Assembly (NCBI RefSeq): GCF_004792295.1
Contig: NZ_SRRY01000001.1
Span: forward strand, 1,684,501-1,748,500
Reading direction: 5' to 3'
Length of the DNA: 64,000 nucleotides
Source of the DNA: Pseudoalteromonas sp. MEBiC 03607
GTDB taxonomy: Bacteria; Pseudomonadota; Gammaproteobacteria; Enterobacterales; Alteromonadaceae
The translations under genes were made by a program, and so were the position numbers. Position 1 is the first letter of the stretch, and the number at the start of each line of letters is the position of its first letter. Below, one piece after another: positions 15,661-24,545 of this stretch. Below the pieces are notes generated by a model. That model was not told the origin of the DNA. It worked only from the letters and a program-made list of their open reading frames with translations, and searched no databases.

Positions 15661-17220
15661 ATGAATAACAATAATGATGTGCAAGCACAAAGCGGTGCGA
15701 TAGCACGTTTTCTAAATACGATTGAAAGGGTGGGTAATAAACTGCCCGATCCGGCGATTATCTTCTTAGTCGCTATGCTATTAATTTGGTTTTTATCTTG
15801 GCTCTTTTCGGGCACCACATTTGACGCTATAGACCCACGCACAGGCGAAGCCATAGTTGTAAATAACTTACTTGCGGGTGATTCATTAGCCACCTTCTTA
15901 TCGTCGATGGTGAAAACATTTACCAGCTTCGCCCCGCTTGGTGTGGTACTCGTTGCTATGTTAGGTGTCGGGGTTGCTGAGCATTCTGGCTTCATCAACA
16001 CTGGCCTTAAGTTAATGCTAAAAGTAACACCAAAACAGCTTTTAACGCCTTCTATTATTTTAGTGGCGATTGTCAGTCATACCGCCACTGATGCCGGTTA
16101 TGTGTTAGTTATCCCATTGGCTGGGGTTATTTTCTATGCGATGGGTCGTCACCCGCTTGCCGGTATTGCTGCAGCGTTTGCTGGGGTAAGTGGTGGCTTT
16201 AGCGCAAACTTTATTCCATCAGGCATTGACCCGTTACTACAAAGCTTTACCCAAAGTGCGGCGCAAATTATTAATCCTGATATGGCAATAAACCCGCTTA
16301 ATAACTGGTTTTTTACCTCGGCTTCGAGCCTATTTATTATCTTATTAGGCTGGTATATCACAGATAAAATCATCGAGCCGCGCTTACAAAACACGCCACT
16401 TGATGGTGACACACAAGATTTACCTGCCTTTGATGAAGCGCGCAGTGATGAAAAACGAGCGTTTTATATTGCAAGCACAGTGATGATTGCAGGCCTTGCT
16501 TTACTTTGGTTTGTCTCAGCCCCAGCCGATTCAGCAATGCGAAGCAGCGATGGCTCATTAACTAACTTCCGCTCACCGTTAATGCAATCAATTGTACCGC
16601 TTATTTTCTTACTGTTTTGGATCCCAGGCGCCGTCTACGGTTTTGCAGTGGGTACCTTCAAAAGTTCTAAAGATATGATAGATGCCATGAGTAAAGCTAT
16701 GAGCGGTATGGCTTACTATATTGTTATGGCGTTCTTCTGTGCGTTATTTATTGCCGCATTTAGTAAATCAAACCTTGGCGCATTACTTGCGATTGAGGGT
16801 GCAGAGCTACTTAAAGCAATGGCACTGCCAAGCTCAGTCACTGTGGTAGGTATTATCTTCTTAACGGCATTCGTTAACCTATTTGTTGGCTCAAGCTCAG
16901 CAAAATGGGCGCTGTTAGGGCCAATCTTTGTTCCAATGTTGATGCAACTGGGCATTTCACCTGATTTAACGCAAGCTGCGTATCGTGTAGGTGACTCAAG
17001 CTCGAATATCATCACGCCACTGATGCCATACTTCCCATTGGTTGTAGTGTACTGTCAGAAGTATGTTAAAGGCACAGGTATCGGTACCTTAATTGCGATG
17101 ATGTTACCTTATTCAATCGCCTTCTTAATCGGCTGGAGCATCTTCTTACTTGCGTACTGGGGCTTAGGTATCCCACTAGGTCTCCAATCAAGCTACGCAT
17201 ACCCAGCCATTGGTTCATAA
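15661..17220 (+). CDS. AbgT-family transporter
   Basis: 519 residues with about a dozen membrane helices. Family-typical stretches include FAPLGVVLVAMLGVGVAEHSGF, SHTATDAGYVLVIPL and the C-terminal VGDSSSNIITPLMPYFPL. E. coli AbgT imports p-aminobenzoyl-glutamate, and other members export sulfonamide-like antimetabolites using proton motive force; the direction here is not known. The frame is also open from TTG 15655, but ATG 15661 is preferred because AGGGA lies at a good distance upstream. Stands alone between two terminators, so it is a single-gene transcript. Confidence 0.9.
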   Translation: MNNNNDVQAQSGAIARFLNTIERVGNKLPDPAIIFLVAMLLIWFLSWLFSGTTFDAIDPRTGEAIVVNNLLAGDSLATFLSSMVKTFTSFAPLGVVLVAMLGVGVAEHSGFINTGLKLMLKVTPKQLLTPSIILVAIVSHTATDAGYVLVIPLAGVIFYAMGRHPLAGIAAAFAGVSGGFSANFIPSGIDPLLQSFTQSAAQIINPDMAINPLNNWFFTSASSLFIILLGWYITDKIIEPRLQNTPLDGDTQDLPAFDEARSDEKRAFYIASTVMIAGLALLWFVSAPADSAMRSSDGSLTNFRSPLMQSIVPLIFLLFWIPGAVYGFAVGTFKSSKDMIDAMSKAMSGMAYYIVMAFFCALFIAAFSKSNLGALLAIEGAELLKAMALPSSVTVVGIIFLTAFVNLFVGSSSAKWALLGPIFVPMLMQLGISPDLTQAAYRVGDSSSNIITPLMPYFPLVVVYCQKYVKGTGIGTLIAMMLPYSIAFLIGWSIFLLAYWGLGIPLGLQSSYAYPAIGS

Positions 17221-17232
17221 TGATTAAGTTGT

Positions 17233-17262
17233 AAAGCCTCAGCAATCCAGCTTGAGGCTTTA
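17233..17262 (+). terminator. Hairpin after the AbgT gene
   Basis: AAAGCCTC and GAGGCTTT pair, with a following T/A-rich tail. A second, stronger hairpin lies 40 bases on. Confidence 0.55.
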
Positions 17263-17302
17263 AAAACTGCGGTCTGATAGCTGACAGCTTTACTACAGAC
17301 AC

Positions 17303-17338
17303 AAAAAAACCTTGTCACTCTCATGACAAGGTTTTTTT
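17303..17338. terminator. Bidirectional terminator between AbgT gene and deaD
   Basis: AAAAACCTTGTCA and TGACAAGGTTTTT form a perfect stem flanked by A and T runs, suitable for both converging transcripts. Confidence 0.88.
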
Positions 17339-17355
17339 ATTGCTTACAGCTTACA

Positions 17356-19173
17356 TTAGTTAGCTGTGAAGCTCACTGGACGACGCTCTTTACGAGGGCC
17401 ACCACGTTTTTCACCACGGTCTTTGAAGTTACGCTTTTTATCACCACGGTCACCACTTGGGCGTTCTGCACGAGGAGCAGCAGGACCTTGATCTTGCGTT
17501 AGCGTCATATTCATCGGACGTTTACAGATAAATACCTTTTGGAAGTGATCAAGCACATCTTTTGGCATGTTCTGTGGTAACTGTACTGTGCTGTGGCTGT
17601 CGTGTAAGCGAATATCACCAATAAACTTGCTTGAGATATCAGCTTCATTAGCAATCGCACCAACAATGTTTTTAACTTGTACACCGTGCTCGCGACCTAC
17701 TTCGATACGGTAAGTATCCATAGGACCCATGCTGCGGCTATTGCGCTCGCGCGGTTCACGAGGTTTACGCTCGCGTGCAGAACGCTCACCACCACGATCA
17801 CCACGTTCGTTGCGACGACGGTCGCCACGTTCGCTGCGTTCGCCACGCGGTTGAACTTTAACTTCTTCAACCTTGATTGGTGATTGTTGCTGCGCTAAAC
17901 AAAGTAACGCACCTGCTAAGTCTTCAGTACTTAACTCAAGTTTTTCAGCCATGTTAGCAGCTACTTGATTAAAGAACGTAATGTCTTTGTTTTCAAGCGC
18001 AATTGTTAACTTGTCTTGAAGTGCTTTAATACGCTTTTCTTCAACGACTTTTGCAGTTGGCAAGTCAACTTGTGCGATCTCTGATTTCGTATGACGAATG
18101 ATATTTTTAAGTAAATAACGCTCGTTGTGTTTTACGAAAAGAATCGCTTTACCTGTACGACCTGCACGACCTGTACGGCCGATACGGTGAACGTAGGCTT
18201 CAGAGTCTTGCGGGATATCGTAGTTGATAACTAAGCTTAAACGGTCTACATCAAGACCACGTGCAGCAACGTCTGTTGCAATAACGATATCAACTAGGCC
18301 GTTTTTCAAACGGTCTACTGTACGTTCACGTGCTTGTTGGTTCATGTCACCATTAAGTGGTGCCGCAGAGAAACCTTCGCGCTCAAGTAATTCAGCTAAC
18401 TGTACCGTGTCGTTACGCGTACGTACGAAAACAATTGCACCATCGTATTCTTCAGCTTCTAAAAAGCGAACGATTGCTTTGTTTTTGTGCACATGTGCAT
18501 TCCAAAATACTTGCTCAACTGTTGATACAGTTGAATTACGAGCAGAAATATGAACTTGCTCAGGCTCATTCATGTACTTGCTGCTAATATTTTGGATTTG
18601 CTTAGGCATGGTCGCAGAGAAAAGACATGTTTGCTTTTCACGTGGCGTTTTCTCCATGATGCTTTCTACATCATCAATGAAGCCCATGCGTAACATTTCG
18701 TCTGCTTCATCAAGAACAAGGGCTTGTAAGCTCTCAAACTTGATTGTGCCACGGTTAATGTGGTCAATTAAGCGGCCCGGCGTTGCAACAATAATTTGCG
18801 CGCCACGACGAAGTGCACTTAGTTGGATGCTGTAGCTTTGGCCACCATATAGGGCTAAAACTTCCACACCACGAGTATGCTTAGCATATTGTTCGAATGC
18901 CTCAGCTACTTGGATCGCAAGTTCACGCGTAGGCGTTAAAACAAGGATCTGTGGCTGCTTCACAGACGGGTCAATATTATTTAGTAACGGCAGTGCAAAT
19001 GCTGCTGTTTTACCTGTACCCGTTTGCGCTAGTCCCAGTACGTCCTTTCTTTCTAGCAATAACGGTATACATTGAGCTTGGATTTCAGATGGAGTCTTGT
19101 AACCCAACTCTTCAACTGCTTTAAGGATTGCAGGAGAAAGATTTAGAGATTCAAACGTGACTGGTTCTGACAT
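17356..19173 (-). CDS. deaD: DEAD-box RNA helicase DeaD (CsdA)
   Basis: 605 residues. All helicase motifs are visible: AQTGTGKTAAF (Walker A, ~54-64), PTREL, TPGR, DEAD, SAT, RGLDVD and HRIGRTGRAG. After ~residue 380 come the family's dimerisation and RNA-binding regions, including a DbpA-type RNA-binding domain ending near KRPMNMTL, and an Arg/Gly-rich basic tail; a second Arg-rich linker lies near 430-470. DeaD unwinds structured RNA in ribosome assembly and cold-shock mRNA decay. In E. coli deaD lies next to nlpI; here it is separate, though pnp-nlpI is 14 kb away. ATG start. Confidence 0.95.
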   Translation of the reverse strand: MSEPVTFESLNLSPAILKAVEELGYKTPSEIQAQCIPLLLERKDVLGLAQTGTGKTAAFALPLLNNIDPSVKQPQILVLTPTRELAIQVAEAFEQYAKHTRGVEVLALYGGQSYSIQLSALRRGAQIIVATPGRLIDHINRGTIKFESLQALVLDEADEMLRMGFIDDVESIMEKTPREKQTCLFSATMPKQIQNISSKYMNEPEQVHISARNSTVSTVEQVFWNAHVHKNKAIVRFLEAEEYDGAIVFVRTRNDTVQLAELLEREGFSAAPLNGDMNQQARERTVDRLKNGLVDIVIATDVAARGLDVDRLSLVINYDIPQDSEAYVHRIGRTGRAGRTGKAILFVKHNERYLLKNIIRHTKSEIAQVDLPTAKVVEEKRIKALQDKLTIALENKDITFFNQVAANMAEKLELSTEDLAGALLCLAQQQSPIKVEEVKVQPRGERSERGDRRRNERGDRGGERSARERKPREPRERNSRSMGPMDTYRIEVGREHGVQVKNIVGAIANEADISSKFIGDIRLHDSHSTVQLPQNMPKDVLDHFQKVFICKRPMNMTLTQDQGPAAPRAERPSGDRGDKKRNFKDRGEKRGGPRKERRPVSFTAN

Positions 19174-19320
19174 TAATACGCCTCAACGAATTTAAAGAGG
19201 CGCGCATTGTATAGGAAATACAAGGCAATTGCTTGTATAAATTACAACTAATTTGTATGTGGTTGATGTTGGTCATAATTTAATCAATTTAAATTTGCAA
19301 AAATCAACCACGTTTACAAT

Positions 19321-19584
19321 TTATTGATATAACCCTAAATTTTCTTTAGCGTATGCTTCGAACTCAGTGAAGCCACCAATGTGGGCTTGGTCAATAAAAA
19401 TCTGTGGTACGGTTGGGCAAGGTTTGCCAGCAGACTGCTCTAAATCTGCTTTGCTGATCCCTTCTTTGATGATATCGATATAGCGGTATTTAAAATCATC
19501 ACGCTCATTAGCTAGTTTTTCAGCAACGTCTTTTGCACGTACACAGTATGGGCAGCCTTCACGGCCAAAAATTACAGTTAACAT
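19321..19584 (-). CDS. grxA: Glutaredoxin 1
   Basis: 87 residues, nearly collinear with E. coli GrxA: VIFGREGCPYCVRAKDVAEKL carries the CPYC dithiol active site at residues 11-14, and TVPQIFID and HIGGFTEF are the glutathione-binding segments (TVP and GG). It reduces disulfides with glutathione and serves ribonucleotide reductase and OxyR in relatives. Monocistronic appearance; ATG start with a GAGGAG-like ribosome site. Confidence 0.95.
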   Translation of the reverse strand: MLTVIFGREGCPYCVRAKDVAEKLANERDDFKYRYIDIIKEGISKADLEQSAGKPCPTVPQIFIDQAHIGGFTEFEAYAKENLGLYQ

Positions 19585-19693
19585 ATCGCTCTCCTCGAGT
19601 TTGTCTGGTTATCATCTTAACGAATTAAATGAATAAAAACAGTGCATAAAATCGATTGTACTGTTCTATTTTTTCTCAGCAAATGTGATTGAG

Positions 19694-20212
19694 CTAATCA
19701 AGTGTGCGTATTCTGAGGCCAAGCTCTGTTGAGTAACCCATAGAATGCGCAGTGATAGCCAGCTGCTCATCAATAACATAATAAGTTGGGTAGGCACTGA
19801 TTTTATAATCTTGGCCTGTACTTTTACTGCCAAGTAACACAGGCATGGTTAATTCGAGTGAATCAGTAAACTGTCTTACTTCAGTAATATTCTCATAATC
19901 GAGGGCAATCGCTATCGCATTTAACTTACCTTGCTGATAGGCAGTTTCTAAATTTGGCATACTGTAGCGGCAAATTGAGCACCATGGCGCAAAGAAATAC
20001 ACCACTGTTTGCTTTCCTTGTAATTGTGCAATGGTCATTCGCTCTGTCGGGTCTTTTAACGTGGCCAAATTAAAATAGGGGGCAGGGGTTTTATCAGTTG
20101 AGAGTAAATTTCGCTGCTGAAATGTGGTCACGGCATACACAATGGCTGCCATTAACACGACATTTTTTAGCACACTTAAAAATTTTTTTAAAAAAGTTGG
20201 ATTTTTTTTCAT
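19694..20212 (-). CDS. Membrane-anchored thioredoxin-like protein
   Basis: 172 residues. A basic N terminus and one membrane helix (~14-31) are followed by a periplasmic thioredoxin-fold domain of the TlpA/redoxin type; the dithiol is CSIC at residues 78-81 within FFAPWCSICRYSMP. The Tyr after the second Cys and a proline-containing SAYPTYYVID segment (cis-Pro loop) fit the fold. It probably reduces or exchanges disulfides in the periplasm; the partner is unknown and no cytochrome c maturation genes are nearby. ATG start. Read toward grxA. Confidence 0.82.
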   Translation of the reverse strand: MKKNPTFLKKFLSVLKNVVLMAAIVYAVTTFQQRNLLSTDKTPAPYFNLATLKDPTERMTIAQLQGKQTVVYFFAPWCSICRYSMPNLETAYQQGKLNAIAIALDYENITEVRQFTDSLELTMPVLLGSKSTGQDYKISAYPTYYVIDEQLAITAHSMGYSTELGLRIRTLD

Positions 20213-20320
20213 TGTTATTTTGTACGTGGTTAGCCCTTTAAAATCAACTTATTCAGACCAGTTTGAGAGCACTTAACTTTCATTTAATTTAAAAAAATTG
20301 CAATTTTTTTTGCTAAAAAT

Positions 20321-20348
20321 CTTGAAAAGAATTTACCCGCCCATAAAT
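20321..20348 (+). promoter_or_regulatory. Sigma-32 heat-shock promoter of hsp20 gene
   Basis: CTTGAAA at 20321-20327 matches the heat-shock -35 element, and GCCCATAAAT at 20339-20348 matches the CCCATnT -10 element, with an 11-base spacer. It lies about 135 bases before the Hsp20 start, leaving a long structured leader. Confidence 0.75.
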
Positions 20349-20350
20349 AG

Positions 20351-20477
20351 TTTAGTGAGGACGCCTGATGGGTCCCAAACAAACTAAAGTAATTGAAATA
20401 TATAATATTAATTTAACTTTGTTAGCGCTGGTTCAATAGAAGAGCACTAACAAAATATCGCTTAAATATGAGGATAT
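20351..20477 (+). promoter_or_regulatory. ROSE-like RNA thermometer in the hsp20 leader
   Basis: Three consecutive hairpins can be drawn. Hairpin 1: TTTAGT..ACTAAA outer pairs with GGAC/GTCC inside (20351-20388). Hairpin 2: TTTGTTAG with CTAACAAA plus GCT/AGC (20418-20454). Hairpin 3 (20455-20477): ATATC-G-CTT pairs with GAGGATAT, leaving one bulged G and covering the AGGA ribosome site five bases before the ATG. The UCGCU/AGGA pairing with a bulged G is the hallmark of ROSE elements in small heat-shock mRNAs. Confidence 0.72.
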
Positions 20478-20481
20478 AATT

Positions 20482-20928
20482 ATGCGTACAGTAGACTTAT
20501 CACCACTTTATCGTTCATTCATCGGCTTCGATCATTTAGCATCATTAATGGATGCGGCAGCTCGTACAGACAAGCAGCCAAGTTTTCCTCCGTATAACAT
20601 CGAAGCACTCGATAAAGACAAATATCGTATCACTATGGCTGTAGCTGGTTTTAGTGAAAGTGAACTGACCATCGAGTCAGAAAACAACACATTAAAAGTC
20701 AGTGGCACAAAAGCTGACAAAGAAGACAATGCAGAGCGTAAGTTCATTCATCAAGGCATTGCTGAGCGTAACTTTGAACGTAAGTTCCAATTAGGCGACC
20801 ACGTTAAAGTACTAGGCGCTGACCTTGAAAACGGCTTACTAAGTATCGATTTACAACGTGAAATTCCAGAAGCGCTGAAACCACGTAAAATCGAAATTGG
20901 TAATGGTAAATTACTCGAGAATAAGTAA
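20482..20928 (+). CDS. ibpA: Small heat-shock protein (IbpA/Hsp20 family)
   Basis: 148 residues. The N-terminal DLSPLYRSFIGFDHL is typical of IbpA/IbpB, the alpha-crystallin domain covers ~38-125 (YRITMAVAGFSESEL, GIAERNFERKFQL), and the short C-terminal tail carries PRKIEIG in place of the usual IxI motif. It binds unfolding proteins as an ATP-independent holdase that hands substrates to DnaK/ClpB. Regulation is expected at two levels: a sigma-32 promoter and a ROSE-like thermometer, both visible upstream. A single copy is seen here, so IbpA versus IbpB cannot be distinguished. Confidence 0.9.
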   Translation: MRTVDLSPLYRSFIGFDHLASLMDAAARTDKQPSFPPYNIEALDKDKYRITMAVAGFSESELTIESENNTLKVSGTKADKEDNAERKFIHQGIAERNFERKFQLGDHVKVLGADLENGLLSIDLQREIPEALKPRKIEIGNGKLLENK

Positions 20929-20978
20929 TTTTATACTTATCAACAAAGCATTGTTTCCCTAGTTATTTGTTAGTAATA

Positions 20979-21006
20979 AGCCGCCTCAATTGAGGCGGCT
21001 TTTTTA
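20979..21006. terminator. Bidirectional terminator between hsp20 and photolyase genes
   Basis: AAGCCGCCTCA and TGAGGCGGCTT form a perfect GC-rich stem with T-run; the genes converge here. Confidence 0.9.
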
Positions 21007-22563
21007 TTACAGCTTTTCTAAATTATTTAAACACCAGTTGGCTCGCTCAAGCGTCGCTTGCTGAAGAGCTTCATCTTGTTTATACCAGTTTTTATAGATC
21101 ATACCGATCCGTGGGTTTTGCGATAACTGTTCCTCATGCTCTAACATAAAGTGCCAATATAAACTGTTAAATGGGCACGCATCGTCAGTGGTTTTCTCTT
21201 TTACTTTGTAGCTGCAGTGCTTGCAGTAATCACTCATTTTATTAATGTAATTGCCACTAGCAGCATAGGGTTTAGTGGCAATTAACCCACCATCAGCAAA
21301 CTGACTCATTCCCCGAGTATTGGGCATTTCAACCCATTCAATAGCATCGATGTAAATACCTAGATACCATGCATCAACTTCAGTTGGCTCGATTGCGGTC
21401 AATAAGCAAAAATTCCCAGTGACCATTAAGCGTTGTATGTGATGGGCATAAGCTGTTTCAAGGCTTTGTTTGATGGCATGCTGCATACAATTCATGTTTG
21501 TTTTACCATGCCAAAAATACTCTGGCAGGGAACGCTGTGCATTTAAGTGATTTTTTTCACTGTATTGAGGCATATTCTGCCAGTAAATCCCTCTTACATA
21601 CTCGCGCCAGCCGAGGATTTGTCTAATGAATCCTTCAACTTGCGCAATATCTATATCATCAGTATGTTGCTCGTAGGTGTCTAACACTTGTTTAATGACT
21701 TGCATCGGATGCAGCATCTTGGTGTTAAGAGCAAATGACAAGCGGCTGTGATACAAAGACCATTGATGCTGTGAATTGCAGGTCATTGCGTCTTGAAATT
21801 GGCCAAAATGGGGCAGCAGGTTTTCACAAAAAAAACGCAGCAGTTGTTTGGCATCATTACGAGTAGTTGGCCACAGCAAAGTTTTTCCGCATTCGCCAAA
21901 TGTATTTACTTTATGTTTTTCGATACGTTTTAAGATGTGGCTCACGTCATGGCTAAAACATAATGGAGCTGGGATTTTATCAAGGTCGTTTTGTTTTAAC
22001 TTATTTCTGTTTTGCTGGTCAAAATTCCATTGCCCGCCGCAAGGTTGATTATCGTCGTCTATGAGAATATTAAAGCGCTTTCTCATTGCACGATAGAAAA
22101 ATTCCATTTTGACGTGTTTATCTTTTTTAAAGTGCGTACTTATATCTTCAAACGGCAGTAGAAAGTGCTCTGTATCATAGCCTTTGACGTCTAAATCACT
22201 TTGCTCAGCAAATTCTGACATTTGTTTTTTTAGTCTGAACTCATCAGGGTATTGATATTCAATAGTGCTGCATTGATAGTGTTTGGCCAGTCGGGTCAAC
22301 AATTCACACAAGGTGCTGTCATCTTTTGTATCATCAAGCGTAAGGAGTAGGCAATTTAACCCGACTTTATCAAGCGCCTTAGCAAAGTTTTCCATGGCTG
22401 CGAAGAATGCTGCTACCTTTTGGATATGGTGCTTCACATAGTTTGTTTCTTGTTTTAATTCGGCAACAACATATAGTATATGTTGTTGATCTTGCTCTTT
22501 GTACCAGCTGTGGTTGGCGTTTAGCTGGTCGCCAAAAATAAATCGGATGGTAGAAAATTGCAC
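21007..22563 (-). CDS. FeS-BCP cryptochrome/(6-4) photolyase family protein
   Basis: 518 residues, the length of prokaryotic (6-4) photolyases such as Agrobacterium PhrB. Four cysteines at 359, 447, 450 and 463 have the same spacing (88, 3, 13) as the PhrB [4Fe-4S] ligands known from its structure (from memory: 350, 438, 441, 454). The N-terminal Rossmann antenna domain begins with IRFIFGDQLNANHSW, and EGFIRQILGWREYVRGIYW is the conserved FAD/DNA-binding helix region. It likely repairs UV (6-4) photoproducts with light, FAD and a ribolumazine cofactor. ATG start; its 3' end shares a terminator with the hsp20 gene. Confidence 0.9.
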   Translation of the reverse strand: MQFSTIRFIFGDQLNANHSWYKEQDQQHILYVVAELKQETNYVKHHIQKVAAFFAAMENFAKALDKVGLNCLLLTLDDTKDDSTLCELLTRLAKHYQCSTIEYQYPDEFRLKKQMSEFAEQSDLDVKGYDTEHFLLPFEDISTHFKKDKHVKMEFFYRAMRKRFNILIDDDNQPCGGQWNFDQQNRNKLKQNDLDKIPAPLCFSHDVSHILKRIEKHKVNTFGECGKTLLWPTTRNDAKQLLRFFCENLLPHFGQFQDAMTCNSQHQWSLYHSRLSFALNTKMLHPMQVIKQVLDTYEQHTDDIDIAQVEGFIRQILGWREYVRGIYWQNMPQYSEKNHLNAQRSLPEYFWHGKTNMNCMQHAIKQSLETAYAHHIQRLMVTGNFCLLTAIEPTEVDAWYLGIYIDAIEWVEMPNTRGMSQFADGGLIATKPYAASGNYINKMSDYCKHCSYKVKEKTTDDACPFNSLYWHFMLEHEEQLSQNPRIGMIYKNWYKQDEALQQATLERANWCLNNLEKL

Positions 22564-22692
22564 GCTGTGTATACCCAGTCTGAGGTAAATTATTCTTTAC
22601 GACGTAAACCTGAATATCGATCTATTATAGAGTATGAATAGCTATTAGGGTGTTACCATTTAATTGATGTACACCACTACGGAAGGTGAAAT

Positions 22693-23472
22693 ATGAACAA
22701 TAATGTCATTCAATTAGTAATTGCCATCACAGGGGTGTTGGCAAGTTCAATTGCAAATGCGGCCATTTACAAGTGCGAGCATGATGGTACTGTTGAATTT
22801 AGTCAGCAACCATGTGGTGTTGATGCAAAGCTGATAGTTATCGAAGACCATCAGCTTCAAACTAACCCTAACTCAGTACCTAAACCTGTCGCACTTGCTA
22901 AGCAAAATGATGAGCTTGATAGATATATTCGTTTGAAACAAATCGCTGTGAAAAAGGCTGAGCATTTCGATAAGATAGATACCTATACCGCGCGATTAAA
23001 TAGTGAAATAGCTGCATTGAATAATCAGGCAGATGAGTACTTTCGCTCTTCATTTGGAGCAAAAAAGGCAGTCGCAGTAGCTGAACAAATGACTGCTGTT
23101 TCAGAGCGTTATAATTTATTAATCGATAATGAACAACGTAATATTGATAGGTTAAATGCAGAGCAAGCTAGCTTAGAGTCAACGCTATCAAAGACTGAAA
23201 ACACCGAGATTGATAGCTATATTCGTAGTGAACAGATAAAGCGAAAAATGACTGAACACAAGAACAAGATAGACAGCTATTACGATGAATTGAATCAACA
23301 GATAGTCAAATTACAACAGCAAGCTGATAAACAGGCAATTAATCTTAGTAATGTGAATAAAGATTATGCGTTGTCCGCCAAAATGAGTGCAGTAACTAAA
23401 AAGTACAATACTCTAATTGCAGTAGAACAACGCCAATTAGACAGATTGAGTAATGAGCTGGTTAAATTATGA
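22693..23472 (+). CDS. Exported DUF4124 protein with duplicated coiled-coil unit
   Basis: 259 residues. Signal peptide ~1-23 (cleavage after SIANA), then a DUF4124-type segment with IYKCEHDGTVEFSQQPC. From residue 75 the protein is charged helix, likely coiled coil, built of two copies of an 83-residue unit: 75-157 and 173-255. They align without gaps at an offset of 98 (DRYIRLKQI with DSYIRSEQI, MTAVSERYN with MSAVTKKYN, NIDRLNAE with QLDRLSNE). Function unknown. ATG with GGAAGGTG upstream. The last six bases overlap the convergent globin-like gene. Confidence 0.72.
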   Translation: MNNNVIQLVIAITGVLASSIANAAIYKCEHDGTVEFSQQPCGVDAKLIVIEDHQLQTNPNSVPKPVALAKQNDELDRYIRLKQIAVKKAEHFDKIDTYTARLNSEIAALNNQADEYFRSSFGAKKAVAVAEQMTAVSERYNLLIDNEQRNIDRLNAEQASLESTLSKTENTEIDSYIRSEQIKRKMTEHKNKIDSYYDELNQQIVKLQQQADKQAINLSNVNKDYALSAKMSAVTKKYNTLIAVEQRQLDRLSNELVKL

Positions 23473-23928
23473 GGTTCGTCTTACTGCGAAATTGTCTTGC
23501 AGTGGTATGACATTGCTGTATGAAAACAAATAGCACTTAACGATATTTGCAAAAAGGCGAGTTGCTAATTGCCACGCATCTTTAAGTTGTTCACTCATAG
23601 GTTCTTGCATTGATTCAACGGTTTTCATAAAAGCATTCGTTAAATTATCTATATCTTGACTTGTTACGTTTAAAAAACTGAGGTTGTTGGCTAAGTATTC
23701 TATGAAAGGTGTTACTTGTTTCAAATCATCTAAGTGCATGACAACTTTATTCAAAGCACAAAAAAGCAGATAACTACGCCTATTAATACTTTCTTGACTG
23801 GGCAGGGTCATGTGTAAACTGTGCTTATTTGCCAGTGTGTGGAACTGTAAAGTAAATTGATGGAAATTAGGTTTTAAATGTTTAATGTTTTGCTGTAAAA
23901 GCCTTTTTTGTGCAGTGGATAAACTCAT
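23467..23928 (-). CDS. Globin-like protein, apparently without proximal histidine
   Basis: 153 residues, all helical, soluble. The order and size of the helices resemble a bacterial single-domain globin: the C-terminal run TNAFMKTVESM..LKDAWQLATRLFANIVKCYL parallels the G and H helices of Vitreoscilla haemoglobin. In that alignment the position of the heme-binding F8 histidine (KHCQAGV in Vitreoscilla) falls on LSFLNV near residue 83, so the proximal His seems to be missing. This is a by-eye fold assignment with low certainty; it could be an unrelated helical bundle. Convergent with and overlapping the DUF4124 gene by six bases. Confidence 0.4.
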   Translation of the reverse strand: MSLSTAQKRLLQQNIKHLKPNFHQFTLQFHTLANKHSLHMTLPSQESINRRSYLLFCALNKVVMHLDDLKQVTPFIEYLANNLSFLNVTSQDIDNLTNAFMKTVESMQEPMSEQLKDAWQLATRLFANIVKCYLFSYSNVIPLQDNFAVRRTS

Positions 23929-24074
23929 CGCAGCTCACTTATATAGTCTTGGCTATAGGTTGTTCTTATTATATGACTTAATATAGACCAGATTTAATAA
24001 AACAATAAATTTTATGACAATGCTGTCATAAAATTTTTAGGTAAAAAATAGTCTAACTAATTCATGCTGGAAGG

Positions 24075-24103
24075 TTGCTAATTGAGCGCTACATGCTTAT
24101 AAT
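24075..24103 (+). promoter_or_regulatory. Promoter of initiator tRNA / rimP-nusA-infB operon
   Basis: -35 TTGCTA (24075-24080), exactly 17 bases, -10 TATAAT (24098-24103), followed by a GC-rich GGCCGCC discriminator typical of stringently controlled stable-RNA promoters. Confidence 0.75.
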
Positions 24104-24173
24104 GGCCGCCATTGAATTGAGGTGTTAATACTCGATTAGATGATATTAAGTAATTTACTTTAATATCGATTGG

Positions 24174-24250
<77 letters not shown>

Positions 24251-24313
24251 ACTACATACTAAGGCATTTTAAATGCGCTTAGTGTGCTCAGTAATTAATT
24301 TACTGTATGAAGT

Positions 24314-24342
24314 CGCGCATTCTGGGTAATGCGCGTTTTGCG
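24314..24342 (+). terminator. Hairpin after initiator tRNA (likely partial terminator)
   Basis: CGCGCATT and AATGCGCG pair around CTGGGT, followed by TTTT. It lies between the tRNA and rimP, where read-through would set operon expression. Confidence 0.6.
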
Positions 24343-24428
24343 TTTAGGCTATCTAGTTTAATTTAGTCAGATATTTGACTCGCAACCAAGCTTGGCCCTA
24401 GGCCACACAGTTTTATGCTTTAGGTGTG

Positions 24429-24455
24429 ACGCCCCGCTTGGTTCGGGGCGTTCTT
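24429..24455 (+). terminator. Second hairpin in the tRNA-rimP spacer
   Basis: ACGCCCCG and CGGGGCGT form a perfect stem around CTTGGTT with a short T-rich tail (TTCTTG). Possible attenuator or processing site before rimP. Confidence 0.5.
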
Positions 24456-24545
24456 GTATCTGGTCTAGCATGATGTGTTTTAATCATCATTAAACTCAGT
24501 ATTTCAGGGCTTTGTGCCCTTTTTTTGTTTGTATGGAGGATTTTC

